This document shows, in pieces, positions 1-7,828 of a stretch of 64,000 nucleotides of DNA; positions within the stretch are counted from its first letter, which is position 1, and each line of letters starts with the position of its first letter. The position numbers and the translations under genes are program-made. The notes under the pieces are model-generated. The model was not told the origin of the DNA and made no database searches. It saw nothing but the letters and a program-made list of their open reading frames with translations. This stretch comes from Chryseobacterium edaphi. Lineage in GTDB: Bacteria; Bacteroidota; Bacteroidia; Flavobacteriales; Weeksellaceae. The stretch spans positions 62,001 to 126,000 of the forward strand of contig NZ_JAOTEM010000003.1 of the NCBI RefSeq assembly GCF_025628985.1. Direction: 5' to 3'.

Positions 1-55
1 TTTGAAAGAAAGTAATAACAAAGTGAGTGTATTGGTGATGGCGATGGATGAATAG
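1..55 (+). CDS. 3' end of an unidentified gene cut by the window edge
   Basis: Reading from base 2 there is an open frame of 17 codons ending at a TAG (53-55); the other two forward frames stop within the first 15 bases. The visible tail reads approximately LKESNNKVSVLVMAMDE. It is too short to name. The next gene starts 43 bases later on the same strand, so this may be the last gene of an upstream operon. It could also be chance, given the short length. Confidence 0.4.
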   Translation, partial: LKESNNKVSVLVMAMDE

Positions 56-67
56 CTTAGATTAAAA

Positions 68-75
68 TATTTTTG
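68..75 (+). promoter_or_regulatory. -7 promoter box before the alpha/beta hydrolase gene
   Basis: TATTTTTG fits the Bacteroidota -7 consensus TAnnTTTG and lies 23 bases before the ATG at 99. No clear TTTG -33 element is seen at the usual distance, so the match is partial. Confidence 0.4.
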
Positions 76-98
76 GTAATTTTCCATAAATTAATTAT

Positions 99-788
99 AT
101 GAAAGTTCTTATTTTGTTACACGGTGCTTTGGGTCACTGTGATTTATTTAATCCTTATCTGGATGCGCTTTCAAAATCTTTCAATGTTTATACCCCATTG
201 TTTTCGGGACACGGAAACACAGAACTGCCGACGAACGGAATTACGATTGAAAAATACATTAAGGAATTAAGTGAATTTATCAAAGAGAAAAATCTGGAAG
301 ATGTTTGCATTTTCGGGCACAGCATGGGTGGTTATGTAGCACTTTGTTACGCTTTAGAAAATCCTGAAAAAGTAAATTCAGTCATGACATTAGCAACCAA
401 ATTTGACTGGACAGAAGAACAGGCATTAAAGGAAAGTAAAATGCTGAATCCTGATATTATTATAGAAAAAATTCCAAAATATGCCGAATTATTAGAATTC
501 CAGCATGGTTCAAAATGGAAAGAGTTACTTCCTGCTATTGCCGAAATGATGATTTCTTTGGGTAAAAATCCGCCGTTACATGATGAAATTTTAAAGAATA
601 TAGAAATTCCGGTTCAGATTATGGTCGGAGATCAGGACAATATGGTTACGATTGAGGAAAGCACTGCAGTTTACAGAAGACTTACGAAAGGAAAATTGGC
701 CGTACTTCCCGGCACAAAGCACCCACTAGAAAAAGTACAACCAGATTTATTACTTAATCTGATGCAAGATTTCTGGAATCTTCCTTAA
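99..788 (+). CDS. alpha/beta fold hydrolase
   Basis: A 229-residue single-domain alpha/beta hydrolase. The N-terminal LLHGALG segment forms the oxyanion region. The nucleophile elbow GHSMGG puts the serine at residue 75. The acid is Asp178 or Asp180 in the GDQDN segment, and the base is His208 in the TKHPLE segment. There is no signal peptide, so it should be cytoplasmic. The substrate cannot be told from sequence: the family includes esterases, MenH-like lyases and haloperoxidase relatives. Its stop codon ends at 788, directly against the stop of the convergent upp gene, leaving no room for a separate terminator. Confidence 0.85.
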   Translation: MKVLILLHGALGHCDLFNPYLDALSKSFNVYTPLFSGHGNTELPTNGITIEKYIKELSEFIKEKNLEDVCIFGHSMGGYVALCYALENPEKVNSVMTLATKFDWTEEQALKESKMLNPDIIIEKIPKYAELLEFQHGSKWKELLPAIAEMMISLGKNPPLHDEILKNIEIPVQIMVGDQDNMVTIEESTAVYRRLTKGKLAVLPGTKHPLEKVQPDLLLNLMQDFWNLP

Positions 789-1442
789 TTATCTCTGCAA
801 CTTCTCACCATAGCTCAAATCTCCTGCATCACCCAAACCTGGAGTAATATATCCTTTCGAAGTCAATCGTTCATCGATCGCTCCCACCCAGATTTTAGCA
901 TTTGGATATTCTTTTTCAATAGTTTCAACACCTTGTTTTGATGCGATAGCCACAACGATGTGTAATTGAGAAGGCGATCCATTGGTTAACAAATCTTTAA
1001 TGGCTTCAATCAAAGATGCTCCGGTTGCCAACATTGGATCAGCTATGATTAAAGGTCTTCCGTCAATATTCGGACAGGTTAAATAATCCTGTTTGATAGA
1101 AAAATAGTCATTTGCATCGTGTTTTCTGTAAGCCGCTACAAAACCACAGTCTGCTTTGTCAAAATAATTTAAAATCCCTTGAAACAGAGGAACTCCTGCT
1201 CTTAAAATAGTTGTAATTACAGGTTGTACAGCAATTTCCTGAACCTTTATTTTATCTAAAGGAGTCTGGATTTCAATTTCCTTTGTATCTAAATCTTTAG
1301 AGATTTCAAAAGCGGCAATTTCACCGATGCGTTCCATATTTCTGCGAAACCTTAAACGATCATGTTGAGTTTCAACGTTTCGAAGCTCATTGATCCATGA
1401 ATTGACTAAAGAAAACTGATCTGATAATACTACTGTACTCAT
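789..1442 (-). CDS. upp: uracil phosphoribosyltransferase
   Basis: Converts uracil and PRPP to UMP in pyrimidine salvage, in the cytoplasm. The 217-residue protein has the family length. It carries the PRPP-binding loop (ADPMLATGASL, about residues 134-144) and the C-terminal uracil-binding region around PGLGDAGD. It lies downstream of der on the same strand but is separated from it by a strong hairpin, so it is probably transcribed on its own. It converges with the alpha/beta hydrolase gene with no intergenic base. Confidence 0.96.
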   Translation of the reverse strand: MSTVVLSDQFSLVNSWINELRNVETQHDRLRFRRNMERIGEIAAFEISKDLDTKEIEIQTPLDKIKVQEIAVQPVITTILRAGVPLFQGILNYFDKADCGFVAAYRKHDANDYFSIKQDYLTCPNIDGRPLIIADPMLATGASLIEAIKDLLTNGSPSQLHIVVAIASKQGVETIEKEYPNAKIWVGAIDERLTSKGYITPGLGDAGDLSYGEKLQR

Positions 1443-1490
1443 TGTTCTGACAAAATTTTATCTAAAATATTAAAATTAATTCAAATAAAA

Positions 1491-1518
1491 ATCCCTTTTA
1501 GAAAAATCTAAAAGGGAT
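1491..1518 (-). terminator. intrinsic terminator downstream of der
   Basis: A perfect 12-bp stem (ATCCCTTTTAGA / TCTAAAAGGGAT) with a 4-base loop, lying 8 bases past the der stop. A T-run follows on the minus strand; the plus side also has T-rich flank, so it may work both ways. It isolates upp from der. Confidence 0.85.
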
Positions 1519-1526
1519 CTATTTTT

Positions 1527-2837
1527 TTATTTTTGTCTGAAATACACTTCAATCGGAACTCCGGTAAAGCCAAACTCTTTTCGCAATTGGTTTTCTGTAA
1601 ACCTTTTGTAGGCTTCTTTCACGTATTGTGGAAGATTACAGAAAAATACAAACTGTGGAGACGGTGTAGGAAGCTGCACACAATATTTAATTTTGATAAA
1701 CTTTCCTTTGTTCGCAGGTGGCGGTGTACGCTCGAAAATTGGAAGCATTACTTCATTTAATTTTGAAGTTTTGATCTTCTTCTTACGGTCTTCGTAAACA
1801 ACCATCGCCATTTCAACAGCTTTCAGGATTCTCTGCTTCGTTAAAGCTGAAACAAAAAGAATCGGAATATCGCTGAACTGACCGATTTTATCTCGGATTG
1901 ATTGTTCGAAATCTCTAACGGTATTGGTTGTTTTGTCTTCAATCAAATCCCATTTGTTAACTACAATGACGATCCCTTTTCTGTTTTTCTGAGCCAAACC
2001 GAAAATATTCATATCTTGAGATTCCCATCCTAAAGTTGCATCAACCATAATGATGACAACGTCAGAAAATTCGATTGAACGGATTGATCTCATTACAGAA
2101 TAGAATTCCAGATCTTCATTTACTTTAGATTTACGACGCATTCCCGCAGTGTCTACCAACACAAACTCATGTCCGAATTTATTGTAAAGTGTCTGAATAC
2201 TGTCTCTTGTTGTTCCTGCAACATCTGTTACAATGTTTCTTTCAACATCAAGCAAAGCATTCGTCAAAGTAGATTTTCCTACGTTCGGACGACCTGCAAT
2301 CGTAATTTTCGGAAGACCTTCGAAAGGATCTTTATAATCTGTAGTCGGGAAGTCATTAACGACATCATCTAAAATTTCTCCTGTTCCTGAACCTGTAGCA
2401 GAAGATAGAGTGTAATATTTTTCAATTCCTAACTGATAGAATTCTGTAGCAGCCAATTCCTCTTTAGAAGAATCCACTTTATTGATCACATGATAAACCG
2501 GCTTTTTTGCTCTTCTCAACATCTCATGAATTTCGATATCTGTGTCTGTAAGACCTTCTTCTACATTCATCATAAAGATAATTGAAGTTGCTTCATCAAT
2601 AGCCAGCTGTACCTGTTTTGAAATTTCTTCCTGGAAAACGTCTTCGCTGTTTACTTCATAACCGCCTGTATCGATTACGGTGAAGTCTACTCCACTCCAG
2701 TCAGATTTTCCGTAATGACGGTCTCTTGTAACTCCGGAAGTGGAATCTACGATAGCTTCTCTTCTCTCCAGCAAACGATTAAAAAGTGTAGATTTTCCTA
2801 CGTTGGGACGCCCAACGATTGCAACAATATTTGACAT
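1527..2837 (-). CDS. der: ribosome biogenesis GTPase Der (EngA)
   Basis: Essential double GTPase of 50S subunit assembly. Two tandem G domains are visible, each with a GRPNVGKST P-loop (about residues 8 and 182), G3 motifs (DTGGYE and DTAGMRR) and G4 motifs (NKVDS and NKWDL). A C-terminal KH-like domain occupies about residues 350-436. The length of 436 is normal. A promoter box TATCTTTG lies about 85 bases upstream, so the message has a real 5' leader, unlike several other genes here. Confidence 0.97.
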   Translation of the reverse strand: MSNIVAIVGRPNVGKSTLFNRLLERREAIVDSTSGVTRDRHYGKSDWSGVDFTVIDTGGYEVNSEDVFQEEISKQVQLAIDEATSIIFMMNVEEGLTDTDIEIHEMLRRAKKPVYHVINKVDSSKEELAATEFYQLGIEKYYTLSSATGSGTGEILDDVVNDFPTTDYKDPFEGLPKITIAGRPNVGKSTLTNALLDVERNIVTDVAGTTRDSIQTLYNKFGHEFVLVDTAGMRRKSKVNEDLEFYSVMRSIRSIEFSDVVIIMVDATLGWESQDMNIFGLAQKNRKGIVIVVNKWDLIEDKTTNTVRDFEQSIRDKIGQFSDIPILFVSALTKQRILKAVEMAMVVYEDRKKKIKTSKLNEVMLPIFERTPPPANKGKFIKIKYCVQLPTPSPQFVFFCNLPQYVKEAYKRFTENQLRKEFGFTGVPIEVYFRQK

Positions 2838-2922
2838 AAAAAATGTTTAATAACCCTTGAGATTGTACTCAGGATCAGATTATCAATGGGTTACTCCAAC
2901 TATTGGAGCCCAATTTTTTTTG

Positions 2923-2950
2923 CAAAGATAAGGTTTTAAAATTTAACAAT
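2923..2950 (-). promoter_or_regulatory. der promoter
   Basis: On the minus strand ATTG (2950-2947), a 16-base spacer and TATCTTTG (2930-2923) match the Bacteroidota -33/-7 pattern. The leader between it and the der ATG includes a GGAGTAACCC/GGGCTCCAA-like inverted pair (about 2889-2912) that could fold. Confidence 0.6.
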
Positions 2951-3084
2951 CGAGAATTGATTTTTCTAAATATCTAGTCTACAAATGTATACTCAATATT
3001 TTTTCTTAATTTTAGACTTTAGGCACGAGATATGTTTTTATAAAAGGCAGTACTTTATTTTTATTTTTCAAAATTTTCACTCGT

Positions 3085-3543
3085 ATGAAAAAAATTATCA
3101 TTATTATTTTAGTTGCATTTGTTATTATTCAGTTTTTTCCGATTGATAAAACGAATCCACCCGTAAATAAAGGAATGGATTTTTTAAGAATTAAAAATAC
3201 TCCAGAAAATGTAGCAAAGATCATCAATACTTCATGCTACGACTGTCATTCTAATGAAACAAAATATCCGTGGTATTCGAGTATTGCACCTTCGTCATGG
3301 TTTTTAAAAAATCATATCAATGAAGGTAGAAGAGAATTAAATTTCTCCACATTTGCAATGTATGAACCCAAAAGGCAAATACACAAAATGGAAGAATGTA
3401 TTGAAATGATTGAAAAGAAAGAAATGCCTTTAGAATCATATTATATCGGACATCAGGAAGCAAAACTGACTGATGAACAGAGGAAAGAACTTGTTACTTA
3501 TTTTAAAAAACAAATAGAAGACACAAAAATAAAAATGCAATAA
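3085..3543 (+). CDS. haem-binding domain protein with CxxCH motif
   Basis: A 152-residue protein with an N-terminal membrane anchor or signal (residues 1-20) and then a haem-binding domain of the Haem_bd type. The CYDCH motif (Cys51, Cys54, His55) is the c-type haem attachment site, followed by the family pattern NETKYPWYS. It should face the periplasm. The next gene, a DCC-family thiol protein, begins 7 bases after its stop, so the two are almost certainly co-transcribed. The exact role is unknown; members are predicted to be periplasmic redox proteins. Confidence 0.85.
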   Translation: MKKIIIIILVAFVIIQFFPIDKTNPPVNKGMDFLRIKNTPENVAKIINTSCYDCHSNETKYPWYSSIAPSSWFLKNHINEGRRELNFSTFAMYEPKRQIHKMEECIEMIEKKEMPLESYYIGHQEAKLTDEQRKELVTYFKKQIEDTKIKMQ

Positions 3544-3550
3544 AAACATC

Positions 3551-3964
3551 ATGCAGGAAAACTGGAACAATAAACATATTGTATTTTTTGACGGCGAGTG
3601 CGGAGTCTGCAATTTTTGGGTGCAATGGATTTTGGAAAGAGATAAAAATGACCAATTTATGTTTGCCTCGCTACAATCTGAATTTGGACAAAAATTTCTT
3701 TCTGAAAGAGATCTTGAGACGAAGCAATTTAACACCATGTATCTTTGGAAGCCTAAAAGTTATTATCTAACAAAATCGCAGGCAGTTTTGAAAATTGCCA
3801 ATTTACTTGGAGGAATTTATAAACTTGCTGTAATGGGAAAATTATTCCCTTCGTTTTTCAGAGATAAAATTTATGACAAAATTTCAGAAAACAGGATGAA
3901 ACTAGCGAATCAGAAATGTTATTTGCCAACACCACAACAAAGAAAGAAGTTTATTGAAATTTAA
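3551..3964 (+). CDS. thiol-disulfide oxidoreductase DCC family protein (DUF393)
   Basis: A 137-residue protein with the DUF393 signature FFDGECGVCN near the N-terminus, which supplies a CxxC pair (Cys17, Cys20) after an aspartate. The family is named for the conserved DxxCxxC. No signal peptide is seen, so it is cytoplasmic or peripheral. It follows the CxxCH haem-binding gene by 7 bases, which suggests a shared redox role; that is inference from position only. The substrate is unknown. Confidence 0.88.
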   Translation: MQENWNNKHIVFFDGECGVCNFWVQWILERDKNDQFMFASLQSEFGQKFLSERDLETKQFNTMYLWKPKSYYLTKSQAVLKIANLLGGIYKLAVMGKLFPSFFRDKIYDKISENRMKLANQKCYLPTPQQRKKFIEI

Positions 3965-3996
3965 ACTTAAAATTTTTCAAGAAATTATTTATATAG

Positions 3997-4044
3997 TTTG
4001 TCATTCCAGAGGAATCTAAATTAGATTTAAAATTATATGACAAA
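3997..4044. repeat. dispersed hairpin repeat, copy 1
   Basis: Starts TTTGTCATTCCAGAGGAATC and closes with ATGACAAA, so the outer 8 bases are inverted. An internal palindrome AATCTAA/TTAGATT and a nested ATTCC/GGAAT pair are present. Near-identical heads recur at 42711 and 61098. It sits between the 3' ends of two convergent genes. Confidence 0.7.
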
Positions 4045-4062
4045 CCTTATTATAAAAACAAA

Positions 4063-4082
4063 GGAGAGCAAAATTGCTCTCC
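4063..4082. terminator. bidirectional terminator between the DCC gene and alpha-amylase
   Basis: Perfect 8-bp stem GGAGAGCA/TGCTCTCC with an AAAT loop. T-rich sequence follows on the minus strand, 8 bases past the amylase stop. The two flanking genes converge, so one hairpin can serve both. Confidence 0.8.
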
Positions 4083-4090
4083 TTCTTCAA

Positions 4091-5527
4091 TTATTGATTT
4101 AATGACCAAACTGAATAACTATTCGGCGGACACTGAATCTTGACCCATTTGTCTCCCTGTGTTGTCGGATACCAAGATGAATGACCTGTAAAATCTTTGA
4201 TTTGCTGACTCGCCCAGTTGGTCTGAATCCATCTTTCCTGCCAATTTGATGAACTGTTGATGTATACAACCAATCCCGGATTTCCATTATAACCATTTCT
4301 TCTTGCGATATATTCGTCATTATCGGTGTAAAGAATAGAAGTATTTCCTGTTGCTTTATTATTATGAATCCAGATCAGGTTATTCAGTCTTTCTTTGTTC
4401 AACCATTCTTCATAATCTCTATAAAAAATCGTAGGATAACCTTCATGAGTTAAAATATAAGCATAAGCCAGATTTTTATTATTAATGATATCGGTATCAT
4501 GATTTGAAACAAACGTCACTGCTTTGTAAGGATTTCTTTTCCACATCATGTCGTCGTTTAGTGCATTTAAATTTCCATTATCAAAAGCTTCATCCATTTT
4601 ATAATACGCAGCAAAGTCAAATACCGAACTGTTTGCATTATTTGCCCACCATTCCAGAGTATTTACGTTTGAATCCCATAATTCACCTACAGAAAATCCA
4701 CCAACGTTGGAGTTCCAGTTATTGACAACCCATGGCCCAAAACCTTTTACGTAATCAAATCTCCAACCGTCAAATTTCATTACATTTTTATAATATTTCC
4801 CTACAGAATATTCTCTTCCCCAAAGCCAATCCTGAACATAAGGATTTGCATGACAAAGATCCGGAAAACCACCGAAAGCTCCTTCATCATTATTTCCGTA
4901 AGAGTTTTTGTAAAAATCATTGTAACCTCTCTGAAATTTCCCAGAAGCAACACCGGAAAAATCTGTCCATGTGTTTGTTCCGGTAAAAGGATTTGCCTGA
5001 GATTGTCCGCCACTGTTGTGATTGATCACAATATCTGCATAAACCTGCATGTTTTCTGCGTGGGCTTTCGTTATTAATCCTTCCAATTCAGTTCTTGATC
5101 CGAAACGCGTTTCTACGCTTCCGTTCTGATTGTAATTTCCAAAATCATAGTAATCTGTAGGATCATACCCCATTGAGTAAGCACCGTTTTGCGCCTTCGA
5201 AGCGGGCGGAAGCCAAATTGCACTCATTCCTGCATTTGACCAATCGGTAACTTTGTCTTTAACGGTATTCCACCAAGTTCCGCCGTCCGGAACGTCCCAG
5301 TAAAAACCCTGCATCATTACACCTCCACCCGGACCTGCAACGAATTTTCCATTGATCGAAGATGCATTGCCCGTACTGAAAGGTCTTCCGTCATGAGTGG
5401 TGACATTCACCGTTTTGTCATGTACTTCAAATTGTTTTGGAGTTTCGTTGATGGTTTCGTCACTGTTCTGGCAAGAATTGATAAAGCCTAAAGCCAATAA
5501 AGAAACTAAAAATTGTGTTTTTTTCAT
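4091..5527 (-). CDS. alpha-amylase, GH13, lipoprotein
   Basis: Hydrolyses alpha-1,4-glucan. The 478-residue protein begins with a lipoprotein signal whose cysteine is residue 19, so it is anchored in an envelope membrane. The GH13 barrel shows the four classical regions: DIVINH (165-170), GWRFDYVKGF with nucleophile Asp258, GELWD with acid/base Glu282, and SNHDTD with Asp344. The C-terminal ~90 residues form the small beta domain. The YWDVP and WWNTV segments resemble liquefying (GH13_5/7-like) amylases. It is not in a Sus-type cluster: neighbours are unrelated and no SusC/SusD is nearby. Confidence 0.93.
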   Translation of the reverse strand: MKKTQFLVSLLALGFINSCQNSDETINETPKQFEVHDKTVNVTTHDGRPFSTGNASSINGKFVAGPGGGVMMQGFYWDVPDGGTWWNTVKDKVTDWSNAGMSAIWLPPASKAQNGAYSMGYDPTDYYDFGNYNQNGSVETRFGSRTELEGLITKAHAENMQVYADIVINHNSGGQSQANPFTGTNTWTDFSGVASGKFQRGYNDFYKNSYGNNDEGAFGGFPDLCHANPYVQDWLWGREYSVGKYYKNVMKFDGWRFDYVKGFGPWVVNNWNSNVGGFSVGELWDSNVNTLEWWANNANSSVFDFAAYYKMDEAFDNGNLNALNDDMMWKRNPYKAVTFVSNHDTDIINNKNLAYAYILTHEGYPTIFYRDYEEWLNKERLNNLIWIHNNKATGNTSILYTDNDEYIARRNGYNGNPGLVVYINSSSNWQERWIQTNWASQQIKDFTGHSSWYPTTQGDKWVKIQCPPNSYSVWSLNQ

Positions 5528-5702
5528 ATAGAATGGTTTTAATTATTAAACTAACAACTAAAATACAATTTTTACGAAATAAAATTCATAAAACTGAAAA
5601 TAATTTACTTTTACCTTAAACATGGTGTGTAAATTGTTATAGCATTTTTATTAAAAAACTATAAACTTTTAACTTTTTCAGGACATTTTTTTTATTAATC
5701 CA

Positions 5703-5710
5703 TATATTTG
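5703..5710 (+). promoter_or_regulatory. -7 box abutting the DUF4290 start codon
   Basis: TATATTTG matches TAnnTTTG and ends 6 bases before the ATG at 5717. With transcription starting about 4-7 bases past this box, the message would have almost no leader. Confidence 0.6.
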
Positions 5711-5716
5711 CATATT

Positions 5717-6385
5717 ATGGAATACAACACCCAAAGAACTCAGCTTAATATGCCGGAATACGGCAGAATTATCCAACAACTGGTTGAGCGTTGCAAAGAG
5801 CTTTCTACAAAAGAAGAAAGAAACGAAATGGCAATGGCAATCATTGATTTTATGGGTCAGAGAAACCCGCAACTACGAGACGAAGACAATTACAAACATA
5901 AACTTTGGGATCACTTATATATTTTGGCTAAACATGATCTGGATATCGATCCTGTTTATCCTTTCCCGACTAAAGAAGAACTTGAGGAAAAACCAAAAAG
6001 AATGGAATATCCTAAACTTCAGGGAGATTTTAAATTTTATGGAAAAAGTATTCTTCAGCTCATAGAAAAAGCAATCGAACTGGAACCGGGAGACGAAAAA
6101 GAAGCTCTGATCGAAGTGATTGCCAACAACATGAAGAAGTCTTATAATGTTTATAATAAAGAACATGTTACCGATGATGTGATTTTCCGTCATCTGAAAG
6201 AATTATCATCCAACAGACTTGATTTAACGAATATTGAATCTCTTGAGAAAAGCAAGATCTATTACGCAACCGCAAACCGTAATAATCTCAACAAGAACAA
6301 TAATAATAGAAATCAAAGCAATACTAACAACAATATTAACAAAAGAAGATTCACAAATAACAACAATAATAAGAATAGAAGATAA
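5717..6385 (+). CDS. DUF4290 domain-containing protein
   Basis: A 222-residue cytoplasmic protein of a Bacteroidota-restricted family of unknown function. Residues about 1-180 are the conserved domain (start MEYNTQRTQLNMPEYG). The tail from about residue 187 is low-complexity, rich in Asn, Lys and Arg, and strongly basic, which suggests nucleic-acid contact (inference). I chose the ATG at 5717 rather than a TTG three codons earlier because the TTG lies inside the -7 box. The stop overlaps the murA ATG by one base (TAATG), so the two are translationally coupled; this pairing is typical of the phylum. Confidence 0.88.
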   Translation: MEYNTQRTQLNMPEYGRIIQQLVERCKELSTKEERNEMAMAIIDFMGQRNPQLRDEDNYKHKLWDHLYILAKHDLDIDPVYPFPTKEELEEKPKRMEYPKLQGDFKFYGKSILQLIEKAIELEPGDEKEALIEVIANNMKKSYNVYNKEHVTDDVIFRHLKELSSNRLDLTNIESLEKSKIYYATANRNNLNKNNNNRNQSNTNNNINKRRFTNNNNNKNRR

Positions 6386-7692
6386 TGAGTGGGACATTTC
6401 AAATAAGAGGAGGAAAAAGACTGCAAGGTGAAATCACTCCACAAGGGGCAAAAAATGAAGCTCTCCAAATCTTATGCGCGGTTTTGTTAACGGATGAGGA
6501 GGTAAGAATAAAAAACATTCCGGATATCCATGATGTCAACAGATTGATTGAGATTTTAGGCGATTTCGGAGTAAAAGTGACTAAAAACGGGCACGGTGAC
6601 TTTACTTTCAAAGCAGACAGTGTCAATTTTGATTATATTAAATCTGACGAATTTAAAAAAGACGGAGCAAAACTGAGAGGTTCAATTATGTTGATGGGAC
6701 CCATGTTGGCTCGTTACGGTGAAGCTTATATGCCGACTCCGGGAGGTGACAAAATCGGAAGAAGAAGATTAGATACCCACTTCCAGGGATTGGTTGAATT
6801 GGGTGCCGAATTTCATTATGATGAGAACGAATACTTCTATTCATTAAAAGCTAAAGAACTTAACGGGAAATTTATCCTTCTTGAAGAAGCTTCCGTAACA
6901 GGAACTGCCAATATCGTGATGGCAGCAGCTTTAGCAAAAGGAAAAACAAGAATATACAACGCAGCATGCGAACCTTACCTGCAACAGCTTTGCAAAATGC
7001 TGAATAGAATGGGAGCTCAGATTTCAGGAATCGGTTCAAATTTACTGACGATTGAAGGAGTTACTCATCTAAACGGTACAGAACACACAATGCTTCCTGA
7101 TATGGTGGAAATCGGTTCTTGGATTGGTCTTGCAGCCATGACAAAATCTGAAATTACCATCAAAAATGTCAATTGGAGCCAGCTTGGCGTTATTCCAAAT
7201 ACATTCAGAAAACTGGGAATTGAGCTTGAGCAAAGTGGTGACGATATTTATATTCCTTCTCAGGAACATTATAAAATTCAAAAATTTATCGACGGATCTA
7301 TCCTTACGATTTCCGATGCACCTTGGCCGGGATTTACTCCTGATTTACTTTCTATTATTTTGGTAGTGGCAACACAAGCTAAAGGAAGCATTTTGGTACA
7401 TCAGAAAATGTTTGAATCAAGATTATTTTTCGTGGATAAATTAATCGATATGGGAGCACAGATTATCTTATGCGATCCACACAGAGCCACGGTAATTGGT
7501 TTAAACCAAGAATCACCGCTTCGTGGAACAACGATGGTTTCTCCGGACATCAGAGCCGGAAACGCACTTCTGATTGCAGCACTTTCTGCGGAAGGAAAAT
7601 CAATCATTCACAATATTGAGCAAATTGACAGAGGATATGAAAACATAGACGGAAGATTGAAAGCAATTGGTGCTGATATTGAGAGAATTTAA
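6385..7692 (+). CDS. murA: UDP-N-acetylglucosamine 1-carboxyvinyltransferase (MurA)
   Basis: First committed step of peptidoglycan synthesis: transfers enolpyruvate from PEP to UDP-GlcNAc in the cytoplasm. The 435-residue EPSP-synthase-like fold has the N-terminal GAKNEAL segment (Lys23, Asn24). The active-site loop reads PGGDKIGRRRLDTH, so residue 122 is Asp where E. coli has the fosfomycin-reactive Cys115. The same Cys-to-Asp change is known in Mycobacterium and Chlamydia MurA and makes them fosfomycin-insensitive. It is coupled to the DUF4290 gene by a one-base overlap and followed by a strong terminator. Confidence 0.97.
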   Translation: MSGTFQIRGGKRLQGEITPQGAKNEALQILCAVLLTDEEVRIKNIPDIHDVNRLIEILGDFGVKVTKNGHGDFTFKADSVNFDYIKSDEFKKDGAKLRGSIMLMGPMLARYGEAYMPTPGGDKIGRRRLDTHFQGLVELGAEFHYDENEYFYSLKAKELNGKFILLEEASVTGTANIVMAAALAKGKTRIYNAACEPYLQQLCKMLNRMGAQISGIGSNLLTIEGVTHLNGTEHTMLPDMVEIGSWIGLAAMTKSEITIKNVNWSQLGVIPNTFRKLGIELEQSGDDIYIPSQEHYKIQKFIDGSILTISDAPWPGFTPDLLSIILVVATQAKGSILVHQKMFESRLFFVDKLIDMGAQIILCDPHRATVIGLNQESPLRGTTMVSPDIRAGNALLIAALSAEGKSIIHNIEQIDRGYENIDGRLKAIGADIERI

Positions 7693-7739
7693 GTTTAGGT
7701 CAAAATTACAATTTGAATCACGGCAGATTTAATTAAAAT

Positions 7740-7777
7740 AAAAAAGCGTTCGGAATTTATTTTCTGAACGCTTTTTT
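7740..7777. terminator. bidirectional terminator between murA and the DUF2207 gene
   Basis: GCGTTC (7746-7751) pairs with GAACGC (7766-7771), extended by A-run/T-run flanks on both sides, so it can act for both convergent genes. Confidence 0.85.
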
Positions 7778-7828
7778 TATTTTTAAGTTTATTTAAAGTG
7801 TTGAACTTTAATATTTTCGGGAAACGAT

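Noticed and set aside
4504..5077. Several plus-strand open frames inside the alpha-amylase gene
   Set aside because: They are antisense to a protein with complete GH13 motifs and have no family resemblance or start signals.
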